DNA of 64,000 nt from positions 186,001 through 250,000 of the forward strand of contig NZ_CALIMF010000014.1 in the NCBI RefSeq assembly GCF_938028735.1, read 5' to 3'. Numbering within the stretch: position 1 is the stretch's first letter; each line of letters opens with the position of its first letter. This document shows, piece after piece, positions 18,901 to 25,762 of the stretch. A program made the translations under genes and the position numbers. The notes below the pieces were generated by a model that worked only from the letters and a program-made list of their open reading frames with translations, was not told the origin of the DNA and did not search any database. The DNA is from an uncultured Thermanaerothrix sp. (lineage in GTDB: Bacteria > Chloroflexota > Anaerolineae > Anaerolineales > Anaerolineaceae).

Positions 18901-19720
18901 AATTATTACCGGAATTGCGCAACAGATTGCCTTGGCCATTCAGAACGAACACCTGAACCGTGAGATGCTCAAACGAGAGCGGTTGGAACGTGAAGTTCAG
19001 GTAGCCCGACAGATTCAAAAGACGTTTCTACCCACCCGCTTCCCCGAACACCCTCATTGGGAAATTGGCGTCTACTGGGAACCCGCCCGTCAGGTTGGCG
19101 GCGATTTTTATGACATCATCCGACTCCCACAAAACCGATGGGGCGTTGTGGTTGGAGATGTCTCAGACAAAGGAGTACCCGCTGCCTTGTACATGACTGT
19201 CTCGCGGACTTTGATTCGGGCTTTCGGAATCTCTGGGCAACCTTCCCCTGCGCGCATCTTACAAAGGGCCAACCGTTCTTTGGTGTTTGACTCACCGGAC
19301 GGACTGTTTGTGACCGCTATTTACGCCATCCTCCACCTCGATGACGGACGCATTCTCTATGCCAACGCCGGTCATAACTGGCCTCTCATCTTTCGCGCCG
19401 ACGGGAAAATTGAGGCTTTACCTTCAAAAGGTATGGCACTAGGTATTGTGCCCCAGATTCGCTTACAGGATCAGACCACTTACCTCGCCCCAGGCGACTT
19501 TCTATTACTTTACACCGACGGGTTGACTGAAATGTTCTCAGAAACCGGGGATACCTTTGGTGAGGAAAACCTTATTCGGGTCATAAAGGAAGCCCCCCAT
19601 ACAAGTGCAACCGCGCTTGCAGAGTATATTAAGGCGGCTTTGGATGAGTTTAGAGGGCTCGCCTCTGCCTCCGATGATCTAACCCTTCTGGTCTTATATC
19701 GAAAGAGAGAATCCGCCTAA
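15911..19720 (+). CDS. Six-GAF SpoIIE/RsbU-type serine phosphatase
   Basis: A 1269-residue soluble sensor phosphatase. By internal pattern I count six GAF or GAF-like domains, ending near residues 155, 320, 495, 670, 840 and 1017. Each ends in a helix such as AIAMRNAMLY or AMALENIRLL. A short coiled coil follows (REVQVARQIQKTFLP), then a PP2C phosphatase domain from about 1025 with metal-binding Asp motifs GGDFYD, VVGDVSDKG and YTDGLTEM. It should dephosphorylate the STAS protein and so activate the pathway when a GAF domain binds its signal. The number of GAF domains is unusually high. The gene ends at a 12-bp tandem duplication. Confidence 0.88.
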   Translation: MVEPKILPSFDEVFRLGEHLLGLPDTRSQMVLIEQRLREWLDVKASLWFSEPQYPLPGEPEVPLLSDPIGPALAKRCAQQRTILSDPDTPLINPSAPSPTVAFPLILRDLLLGVLVISRPRGPALSHQEIRFLETLAYHLVLALQAFRQERIKIWRTEQLTLVRTITSQITRFTDVRALCHQIALQIQETFDFYYVGLFEMDETDGVLRFCAGAGKSTPAYHQDFDAIHLGQGIIGSVAQSGQEIIARNVQQEPRYRFSSVLPETLSEAAFPIKHGERLLGVLDLQSERPNAFHEYDLILFRSLADAIAIAFESIKLYQILTHRADRISALLEINHTLTSILDLDRLLDEVVKAIQRWFGYPYVHLFSVHQGRRKIFYEAGSGARSKAFEEHQISYDLDDPTGIIPWVAREGKVYLANDVESDSLYRPSPLPPETTRSELAIPLAYGGEVLGVLDLQSDHPNAFDPEDLAYLEALGASIAIAMRNAMLYRTESWRRQVADSFRDIAGLISENVNLEDLLERILAELEHNLPCEAAAIWLLEEPYRPETKQPPNLRLAAVHGIASTRLEQIAAEENEARQWLEHALQQTEPSIRKPIDPYDPLGRALGFPADYSAILAPLKAGGQVLGLLLFAHHTGGRYGSEALLIAATLASYAAVAIQNNRLFASAQEQAWISTILLQVAETNQTLRSVEELAETLTRLIPLLVGIKECAFFIWDDARQAFFMLAEHGLPTLLSPHLPFDSRIPAVARLLETREPVFIQDPAKEISFLDIDLRASDGTYLVLPLISRNEILGALLIGYHPEHTHTGYRFDPQLLAILQGIAQQAAMALENIRLLDARQEEAYVTAALLQVAQAIVSQTTLDDMLDTTVHLIPILVGAEACAIYLWDAEKEEYRLVKAFDQDHHHQTDLEGTAYPCGHAPLLDFIHQYDTLITCPLQHDNLPIAEWAHHSLVTDEEVETKASYRLLGIPLSVKGERYGALLVRDALYPSASQERRLEIITGIAQQIALAIQNEHLNREMLKRERLEREVQVARQIQKTFLPTRFPEHPHWEIGVYWEPARQVGGDFYDIIRLPQNRWGVVVGDVSDKGVPAALYMTVSRTLIRAFGISGQPSPARILQRANRSLVFDSPDGLFVTAIYAILHLDDGRILYANAGHNWPLIFRADGKIEALPSKGMALGIVPQIRLQDQTTYLAPGDFLLLYTDGLTEMFSETGDTFGEENLIRVIKEAPHTSATALAEYIKAALDEFRGLASASDDLTLLVLYRKRESA

Positions 19721-19743
19721 TCCAGCTAACGATCCAGCTAACG
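19720..19743. repeat. 12-bp perfect tandem duplication
   Basis: ATCCAGCTAACG occurs twice head to tail between the convergent phosphatase and FtsB-like genes. Because the unit is a multiple of three, the FtsB-like gene has its terminal Arg-stop duplicated in frame. Confidence 0.9.
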
Positions 19744-20115
19744 CCCGAAGAACAGTGCCCACCAGACTTGCCAGGGCTGTACGGGTTCAACAGCGGGGGT
19801 TGGGGTGCTCATCAAGGGGGGTTGAGGTGTATGCACTGGTACCAGAATGATCGGGTTTTCACCAGGCTTTACCATATTCGCCTGGTTACGGGCATACGCC
19901 TCAACTGCGCTCTCCGAGGTGGCATAGGCTTTTTGCGTACCAAGCGCATCGATCGTACGTTGCAAACCCGCAACCTCGGTTTGCATTTGATCACGCTTTT
20001 GACTCAAACGATTCAATTGCACTAAGCGTTGATTCAAGTCTAACAAGAATAAAAAAAGAAGGATCAGAATACCCAAAAAAAGTATTTGGCGGGGTTTCCA
20101 AGGAGAAGATTCCAT
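19738..20115 (-). CDS. FtsB/DivIC-like septum protein
   Basis: A 125-residue bitopic protein of the septum formation initiator family. A short cytoplasmic head precedes one membrane helix (11-25) and a coiled coil (26-60, NQRLVQLNRLSQKRDQ). After it comes the family's AYARNQANMVKPGENPI segment. The Pro-rich tail ends in WQVWWALFFGR, which could touch the membrane again. FtsB/DivIC bridges FtsL and FtsQ in the divisome. A promoter (TTGTTA-17-TAAGAT) puts the transcription start at about the ATG itself, so the mRNA is predicted to be leaderless. Confidence 0.8.
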   Translation of the reverse strand: MESSPWKPRQILFLGILILLFLFLLDLNQRLVQLNRLSQKRDQMQTEVAGLQRTIDALGTQKAYATSESAVEAYARNQANMVKPGENPIILVPVHTPQPPLMSTPTPAVEPVQPWQVWWALFFGR

Positions 20116-20121
20116 GTTTAT

Positions 20122-20150
20122 ATCTTACTCCAAGGCGTGGGGGATAACAA
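20122..20150 (-). promoter_or_regulatory. Promoter of the FtsB-like gene
   Basis: TTGTTA (20145-20150) and TAAGAT (20122-20127) are spaced 17 bp on the minus strand. The predicted start coincides with the ATG at 20115. Confidence 0.5.
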
Positions 20151-20154
20151 GGCA

Positions 20155-20184
20155 AAACAGCCCACCTCTCGGGTTGGGCTGTTT
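20155..20184 (-). terminator. Terminator of tRNA-Leu
   Basis: The inverted repeat AACAGCCCA / TGGGCTGTT ends in TTTTG on the minus strand, five bases beyond the tRNA 3' end. Confidence 0.8.
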
Positions 20185-20188
20185 CGTG

Positions 20189-20273
<85 letters not shown>

Positions 20274-20294
20274 TTGGTTCCTGATCTGATCAAA

Positions 20295-20323
20295 ATTTTA
20301 AGTCAGCCCCCTGAATTTGTCAA
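20295..20323 (-). promoter_or_regulatory. Promoter of tRNA-Leu
   Basis: A perfect TTGACA (20318-20323) and TAAAAT (20295-20300) are spaced 17 bp, with the start predicted about 15 bases before the tRNA 5' end. Confidence 0.75.
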
Positions 20324-20353
20324 CCCGACCCAAACGCGAAAATCGCATCCTAC

Positions 20354-20369
20354 AGCCCATATGTGGGCT
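20354..20369. repeat. Short inverted repeat upstream of the degenerate kinase
   Basis: AGCCCATATGTGGGCT is a 6-bp inverted repeat with a four-base centre. AGCCCATA recurs at 20383-20390. It lies between the divergent tRNA-Leu and kinase-like genes and could be an operator; no function is established. Confidence 0.4.
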
Positions 20370-20481
20370 CTATGACCCGAGAAGCCCATAGTAAAATAAA
20401 TTATAGAGATTCTCAGGCACAATTATTGCACCTCACTACTTACCTACTCTCCTGAAAGAGCATTTCCAAAACTATTAGTCT

Positions 20482-22845
20482 ATGACACCGATTGAACAGT
20501 TATTATCCTCAGTCGTATCACCGCCAGGAAATCTGCTTTTCCATCTGGTGCTTGCCTTCTCTGTGCTCTTCGCCTTACAGAATGTCATACTCTGGCCTCT
20601 TGATCCATCCCCCTCCATACGGCGCACCCTTTACCTAGGACTGACCATAGCCCTGGCAGGGCAACTCTTTCTGTTCATTAGCGCAGGCCTGACATGGCAA
20701 AATCTGCTGGTTCCTTCATTCTTTATCCCGGCACTAGAGCGTATGGTCTTGAGCCTCACGCTTTTCTGGGTGGGGCGGCTCTGGCTCTTTCCAGCCCCCA
20801 ACGCACGCATTGACCGCCTTAGCCTGGTGTTCACTTTATTAATCCCTTTGCTCTTCCTGGTTGAACTCCTTTACACTCCGACTACCGGGATCGATCTTGG
20901 GTACAATGCAACCCTTTTTGATCAACTCTGGACGGTGATAATCATTGCGTTTTCCTCCATGGCGTTGGTCATAGCGCTCACCCGTTCGTCTCCTATTGCA
21001 GGGGAAGGTTTCGGCATAATGGGCTTCATATTGGCAGGGGGATTGCTTCACTATGCTCTCGATGCCCCACAATCCAACATCTCGGCTACTCTGCGCCTGG
21101 CTCAGTTATGTGCCTATCCACTTTTGCCAGCCATGGTGCAACACGTCTTACGTCTCAATACCACGATACCCGTCTCGGTTACCCCGGAGCCCTTCGCACT
21201 TGCCACCCAGCCCACAACCACACCCTTGATTCAAGCCATCTTTGCCTGGAGTGATGTGGCGGGTGAGATCGGCAAAGTTAACCTCCTGCAAACTTTGACC
21301 CGGGCCATTGCTCACACTTTTCGAGCGGACCTCTGCCTTATCTTGCAGCAGAACAAAACCGATATTGAAACATTCACAGTAGAGGCTGGCTACGACCTGG
21401 TTCGAGATGAGCCCATTGCGCCAAGCCATATCCGCACTTTACGCTTTCGGAAACTCCTAAATGCAATTCGTCATCAAAAGTCCCTTCTTTTCGAGGAAGA
21501 AAATACTTTGGGAGAAGAAGGTCAAGCCCTGGCTAGCGCGCTTGGACTAGAGCACACTGGCTCTCTGATCGCGACCCCTATTGAATTCCCGACCTCTCGA
21601 TTCGGATTGGTGGTCTTACTGACACCCTATTCCAACCGTGCCTGGACGCCCGAGGAATTGACACGACTGCAAGCACTCAATCAAAAAATTGCAACACTTT
21701 TGAAACAAGACGAAGCATTTCATCACCTTCAATCCCAGGTTTCTCAACTGGAACAAGCGCTTCAGTCACTTGAAGCAGACCTCGAAAAGATGCAGACCGA
21801 GAATCGTTCCCTTCGACAAGTTATTGAGGCCCCAAAACCAACTTCGCCTTCCACACCCTCAGATGACTTGGAAGCCCTCCTCGCCCTTCAACACGAGGCT
21901 CAGGATATGATTGAGGCTCTCCAGGCCGAAAATCGGGCTTTGAGAGAGATGCTGGCCGAGAGTCAAGAAAAATCCACCTCTAGCCCAGAAGTCGAACATC
22001 TCGAGAATGAGCTACGCTCCACACTTGAGGAAATTGCGCGTCTGCAAAACGCACTGGCAGAAGCCAACATCCAAATCCTTAAGTTGCAGCAAAGTGCCAG
22101 GCAGCCTTCTAGTTTACCACCTACCCAGCAGGAAGTGCTCATTTCCCTTATCCAAGAGATGCGTCAGCCCCTTTCCTCCATCCTGGGATATGTAGATTTG
22201 CTCATGGGGGAAACGGTGGGCATCTTGAGCACCCTCCAACGTAAGTTTCTTGAGCGCACACGCGTAGCCACTGTGAAAACACGCGATTTGCTTGAACAAT
22301 TGTTAGATGAAATTTCAACACTCGCTGCGCAGTCCCCCGAAGATGTAAGTGTTATTGCTGAAATTGGGCCTATCATTGATCAAGCCCTCAATGACCTTGC
22401 CCCTCAGATTCAACAGCGCGAGATCAATGTACATCTTGACCTTCCCGCAGATGTGCCCAAGGTGCGCCTCAACTCTGATAATCTCTATCAGATTCTAGTG
22501 CATCTTCTCCAGCAATTGGTAACCAGCGCTACTAGCGAAAGCGACCTCACTTTACGCATCTTGAGGGAGACGACTTTATCTTCGCCGCCTTTTCTTCTAC
22601 TTCAAATCTCTAACACCCCTTGGGAAAAAATGGAAACCACCCCGCGCCAACTCCTGCGTGAAACCATCCTTGAGGAATCTTTGCTCCAGGAACTAGATAA
22701 AGAAAGACTTAATCTGGGGTTGATCAAAGCGCTCATCGAAACGAATGGCGGAAGAATCTACGTAGACAGCGACTCTTCCCACGCTATAACCGTGAGTTTG
22801 CTCCTACCCATTGAGGCGTTGGGAACGGTGGGCACAATTCTATGA
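20482..22845 (+). CDS. Degenerate histidine-kinase-like membrane sensor
   Basis: A 787-residue protein with about seven N-terminal membrane helices (residues 15-220), a GAF-like domain (about 250-410) and a long coiled coil (412-545). A region that aligns with the DHp and ATPase domains of sensor kinases follows. The H box reads IQEMRQPLSSILGY, so the phospho-accepting His is Gln558. The N box Asn is lost (ILVHLLQQLV), and the DxGxG G1 box is absent. Only the last part, GLIKALIETNGGRIYVDS, keeps the kinase look. It is probably not an active autokinase and may act as a pseudokinase scaffold. It overlaps the following LysM gene by four bases. Confidence 0.8.
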   Translation: MTPIEQLLSSVVSPPGNLLFHLVLAFSVLFALQNVILWPLDPSPSIRRTLYLGLTIALAGQLFLFISAGLTWQNLLVPSFFIPALERMVLSLTLFWVGRLWLFPAPNARIDRLSLVFTLLIPLLFLVELLYTPTTGIDLGYNATLFDQLWTVIIIAFSSMALVIALTRSSPIAGEGFGIMGFILAGGLLHYALDAPQSNISATLRLAQLCAYPLLPAMVQHVLRLNTTIPVSVTPEPFALATQPTTTPLIQAIFAWSDVAGEIGKVNLLQTLTRAIAHTFRADLCLILQQNKTDIETFTVEAGYDLVRDEPIAPSHIRTLRFRKLLNAIRHQKSLLFEEENTLGEEGQALASALGLEHTGSLIATPIEFPTSRFGLVVLLTPYSNRAWTPEELTRLQALNQKIATLLKQDEAFHHLQSQVSQLEQALQSLEADLEKMQTENRSLRQVIEAPKPTSPSTPSDDLEALLALQHEAQDMIEALQAENRALREMLAESQEKSTSSPEVEHLENELRSTLEEIARLQNALAEANIQILKLQQSARQPSSLPPTQQEVLISLIQEMRQPLSSILGYVDLLMGETVGILSTLQRKFLERTRVATVKTRDLLEQLLDEISTLAAQSPEDVSVIAEIGPIIDQALNDLAPQIQQREINVHLDLPADVPKVRLNSDNLYQILVHLLQQLVTSATSESDLTLRILRETTLSSPPFLLLQISNTPWEKMETTPRQLLRETILEESLLQELDKERLNLGLIKALIETNGGRIYVDSDSSHAITVSLLLPIEALGTVGTIL

Positions 22846-23630
22846 AAGCATGGAAGGTCATTTTGCCAGGAATTGGATGGGGAGTTCTTTCAACCCTGCT
22901 AGTAATAGGATCGCTCCTGACTGCAGGGAATGAGCTTCTCGCCAGTACCCCCACTTTCTCTCTTTTGTTGCCAACACCCAACCTCACCCCCATCACCCTT
23001 CCCAATAACACTTCCTCAACCCCTACCGCTGCAGCCTCTGGCAGCGAGATTGCCTGCCCAATACCGTCGGGATGGCAACCTCACATCGTGCAACACGGTG
23101 AAACGATCGATAATTTAGCCGCCCAACTCGGGATATCTGCCAACCAGATTATGACCGCCAATTGTCTGGTTGGGCCTGGGCTTTTACCGGAGACCATCCT
23201 TTACCTACCTGCCCTGACACCCTCCTTACAAGTTGCTAACTCAACCAGCCCAACCTCCCCAACGGGTTGTGCCCCGCCTCCAGGCTGGATCCTCTACCGG
23301 GTTCAACGCGGCGACACTTTGACCCGAATTGGTGGTCTGTATGGGGTCACGGTTTGGCTACTCAAGCGAGCTAATTGCCTAGAAAACGACATGATTATCG
23401 CGGGTCAATATCTCTGGGTGCCCAATGTTGCAACCCGCACGTTCACCCCCACCTCCACCCCGCAGCCCGAGGTCCCTCGACCCACAGATACCCCGCCTCC
23501 CTCACCCACCCCCATTCCCCCTTCTCCGACCTTCACACCGCTACCATCTCCCACCTCTACCCCGTCCCCAACTGAAACCTCTATACCAACCCCAACAGAA
23601 ACCCCCACTGGCACTCCTCCCACTACGTAA
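22842..23630 (+). CDS. LysM-repeat secreted/anchored protein
   Basis: A 262-residue extracytoplasmic protein. A signal anchor (5-30) is followed by a PT-rich linker, and two LysM-like modules come next. These are PHIVQHGETIDNLAAQLGIS near 85-130 and ILYRVQRGDTLTRIGGLYGV near 150-195. Both are preceded by a Cys (CPIPSGW, CAPPPGW) and contain an NCL motif, suggesting one disulfide per module. A 60-residue tail of TP repeats ends the protein. The ATGA overlap with the degenerate kinase implies coupled translation, and an LCP-family gene follows. The trio may act in wall sensing or assembly. Confidence 0.85.
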   Translation: MKAWKVILPGIGWGVLSTLLVIGSLLTAGNELLASTPTFSLLLPTPNLTPITLPNNTSSTPTAAASGSEIACPIPSGWQPHIVQHGETIDNLAAQLGISANQIMTANCLVGPGLLPETILYLPALTPSLQVANSTSPTSPTGCAPPPGWILYRVQRGDTLTRIGGLYGVTVWLLKRANCLENDMIIAGQYLWVPNVATRTFTPTSTPQPEVPRPTDTPPPSPTPIPPSPTFTPLPSPTSTPSPTETSIPTPTETPTGTPPTT

Positions 23631-23659
23631 CCGAAACTTTTCGTGCCTCATAATCGTCT

Positions 23660-23665
23660 TATAAT
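23660..23665 (+). promoter_or_regulatory. -10 box for the LCP gene
   Basis: A perfect TATAAT lies 29 bases before the ATG at 23695, within the start of the longer open frame. It supports the internal start; the -35 is poor. Confidence 0.4.
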
Positions 23666-23694
23666 TGAATGACAATCCTGAATACAGTGCAAAG

Positions 23695-24723
23695 ATGATG
23701 AAAAAACATGTAATCCTACTAGGCTTGCTTGTTCTGCTTATCCTTATATCCATCGCCTGCAATTTGCCGGCCCAGATTGGTAGTCAAGGTAGTTCAGTAT
23801 CGCTGACCCAACATTGGGTAACGGTAGCCCCCAATGCAACCGCAACGCCAACACCTTTTCTACCTGTAGCAACCGAGACCCCACTCCCCAATCTTGCTCC
23901 CACTACGGAACCCACACCGGAGAACACCCCCACACCTCTGTGGGATATCATTCCCGCCGAGGGCCAGGTTAATATCCTGGTTTTAGGTTCGGATTGGCGC
24001 CCAGGGGCAGGATACCGCACCGACGTTATTCTGCTGGTCTCGCTTAACCCTAAGCTGGGCACAGCCAGCCTGGTTTCGTTCCCTCGCGACTTATATGTAG
24101 ACATCCCCGGGCGCGGCAAAAACCGCATTAATACCGCTCACCCGGCTGGAGGGTTCCCTCTTACCGTCGCCACATTCCAGCAAAACTTCGGGATCACCAT
24201 AGATTATTACGTACTTACCAACTTCCAAGGCTTTGTGAGCATTGTGGACAGTTTGGGTGGCATTGATGTTTACGCTGCCAGAAACCTGACAGACGTTTGT
24301 AAATTGCCCCAGGCCCAAAATGGATATTGTTCTGTTGGGCCGGGTTTGGTCCACATGGACGGGCAAACTGCATTGTGGTATGTGCGCTCCCGGTACAGTA
24401 CTAGCGACTTCGATCGTACCCGGCGCGAACAAGAGGTCCTAATTGCGTTATTCAACAAACTAATGAGCCTTAACGCCCTAGCCCGCGCCCCCGAACTCTA
24501 CCAGTATTACCGCTCTAGCGTTGAGACCAACCTTCCTTTAGATGTAGCGGTCTCTTTAGCGCCTTTGGCACCTCAACTGCTGGCCGATCCCTCACGCATT
24601 CGGCGCTATACCATTGGTCCTGCCCAGGTCACTCCCACGAGAACCGAAAGTGGCGCCAGTGTCCTCATCCCCAACATCGAAGCCATTCGCGAAATCTTGC
24701 GTCAGGCCTTAAACGCCCGCTAA
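23695..24723 (+). CDS. LytR-CpsA-Psr (LCP) family wall-polymer ligase
   Basis: LCP proteins attach teichoic-acid-like or capsular polymers to peptidoglycan from undecaprenyl carriers. The 342-residue protein has an N-terminal hydrophobic segment ending in ISIAC, a possible though imperfect lipobox with Cys22. A PT linker follows, then the LCP domain with NILVLGSDWRPG, RTDVILLVSLNP, SFPRDLYVDIPGRG and NRINTAHPAGG. The last block includes YVRSRYSTSDFDRTRREQ. Conserved Arg and Asp residues that bind the pyrophosphate head group are present. The start at 23695 is chosen from the -10 box position. Confidence 0.88.
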   Translation: MMKKHVILLGLLVLLILISIACNLPAQIGSQGSSVSLTQHWVTVAPNATATPTPFLPVATETPLPNLAPTTEPTPENTPTPLWDIIPAEGQVNILVLGSDWRPGAGYRTDVILLVSLNPKLGTASLVSFPRDLYVDIPGRGKNRINTAHPAGGFPLTVATFQQNFGITIDYYVLTNFQGFVSIVDSLGGIDVYAARNLTDVCKLPQAQNGYCSVGPGLVHMDGQTALWYVRSRYSTSDFDRTRREQEVLIALFNKLMSLNALARAPELYQYYRSSVETNLPLDVAVSLAPLAPQLLADPSRIRRYTIGPAQVTPTRTESGASVLIPNIEAIREILRQALNAR

Positions 24724-24835
24724 CCCTCTGGGCACCGCATCGTTCAAATCCCTCTCAATAGCGAAGGGAACATGGGCGTTTTAAGCAATTTGGCCTATAA
24801 TTATTTATACCTACACGAAAATTCAGAGGCTACCC

Positions 24836-25762
24836 ATGAGTGATTATTCCAAGATCCCCTCTCATGTTAACGCACAGACCCCCCTTGCCCCAATAATCCG
24901 CGCCTGGGAAATCTATCTCTGGGACCAAGGAAAATCCCCATATACCATCAAATCATTCCTCAGTGATCTCTCGCTTCTAGCGGCCTACCTCCCGCCCGAC
25001 CGCGCTGTTGGAGAAATCACAACCCGTGAACTAAACAATTTCCTGGCATGGTTACAGCATGGACGCGGTGTACCCTGTAGCCCCAAGAGCCTGGCCCGGC
25101 GCATCACGGCCATAAAGGCGTTCTTCCGCTGGCTCCACCAAAACGGGCGCATCGCAGCCGACCCTGCCGAGAAGGTTATTCAATATTCTGTTATCAGCCC
25201 CTTACCTCAGGTCCTGACCCCTGAGGAAGAGCAAAAGGTTTTGGAAGTCGCCGAATCACACCGCCACGCCCGTAAACCCGATGCCCGCCCCTACATCCTT
25301 TTAAGCCTACTTTTATACACAGGTATCAAAAAAGGCGAGTGCCTCAACATTCATCGTAACCACATTGACACCTCCAACCCTGAGGCTCCTTTTCTGTTCA
25401 TCCGCTACAGTAACCCCCGTAACCGCTATAAAGAACGTAAGCTGCCGCTCACACCAGCCTGGATAGAAGCCTATCACGAATACCTCGAACAATACCAGCC
25501 CCGTGACACAGTATTTCCGTGGTCAGCCCGTCGTCTGGAGTACTTGCTTGAAGATATCGGCGAAGAGGCAGGACTTACCAAACATCTTTCTTTTGACATG
25601 TGCCGCTGGACATGTGCTCTTCGAGACTGGCAATCGGGTATGGAGCAAGAACAGATCCGTCAAAAACTGGGCATTTCTAAAATTCAGTGGCGTGAAATTA
25701 GCATGAAATTGCAGCGCCTCGCCGACAGTATAACCCCATCACCAATACCCGTAGACAGTTAG
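24836..25762 (+). CDS. Catalytically dead tyrosine-recombinase homologue
   Basis: A 308-residue XerC/D-like protein with a normal N-terminal SAM-like DNA-binding domain (20-115) and a C-terminal catalytic fold whose active site is gone. Aligned by motif without gaps, the box I Arg is Lys165 (TGIKKGE). The HxLRH box reads FDMCRW (His to Phe253, Arg to Cys256). The GHxS box reads LGISKI (His to Ile280), and the nucleophilic Tyr is Ser289. The frame is intact, so it is probably maintained for DNA binding rather than strand exchange. TATAAT at 24796-24801 precedes it, and GAGG precedes the ATG. It is not flanked by att-like repeats. It ends overlapping the convergent tilS by three bases. Confidence 0.8.
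   Translation: MSDYSKIPSHVNAQTPLAPIIRAWEIYLWDQGKSPYTIKSFLSDLSLLAAYLPPDRAVGEITTRELNNFLAWLQHGRGVPCSPKSLARRITAIKAFFRWLHQNGRIAADPAEKVIQYSVISPLPQVLTPEEEQKVLEVAESHRHARKPDARPYILLSLLLYTGIKKGECLNIHRNHIDTSNPEAPFLFIRYSNPRNRYKERKLPLTPAWIEAYHEYLEQYQPRDTVFPWSARRLEYLLEDIGEEAGLTKHLSFDMCRWTCALRDWQSGMEQEQIRQKLGISKIQWREISMKLQRLADSITPSPIPVDS

Noticed and set aside
24724-25762. Tyrosine recombinase gene as sign of an integrated mobile element
   Set aside because: No att-like direct repeats, no tRNA target, no other mobile genes, and the catalytic residues are absent.
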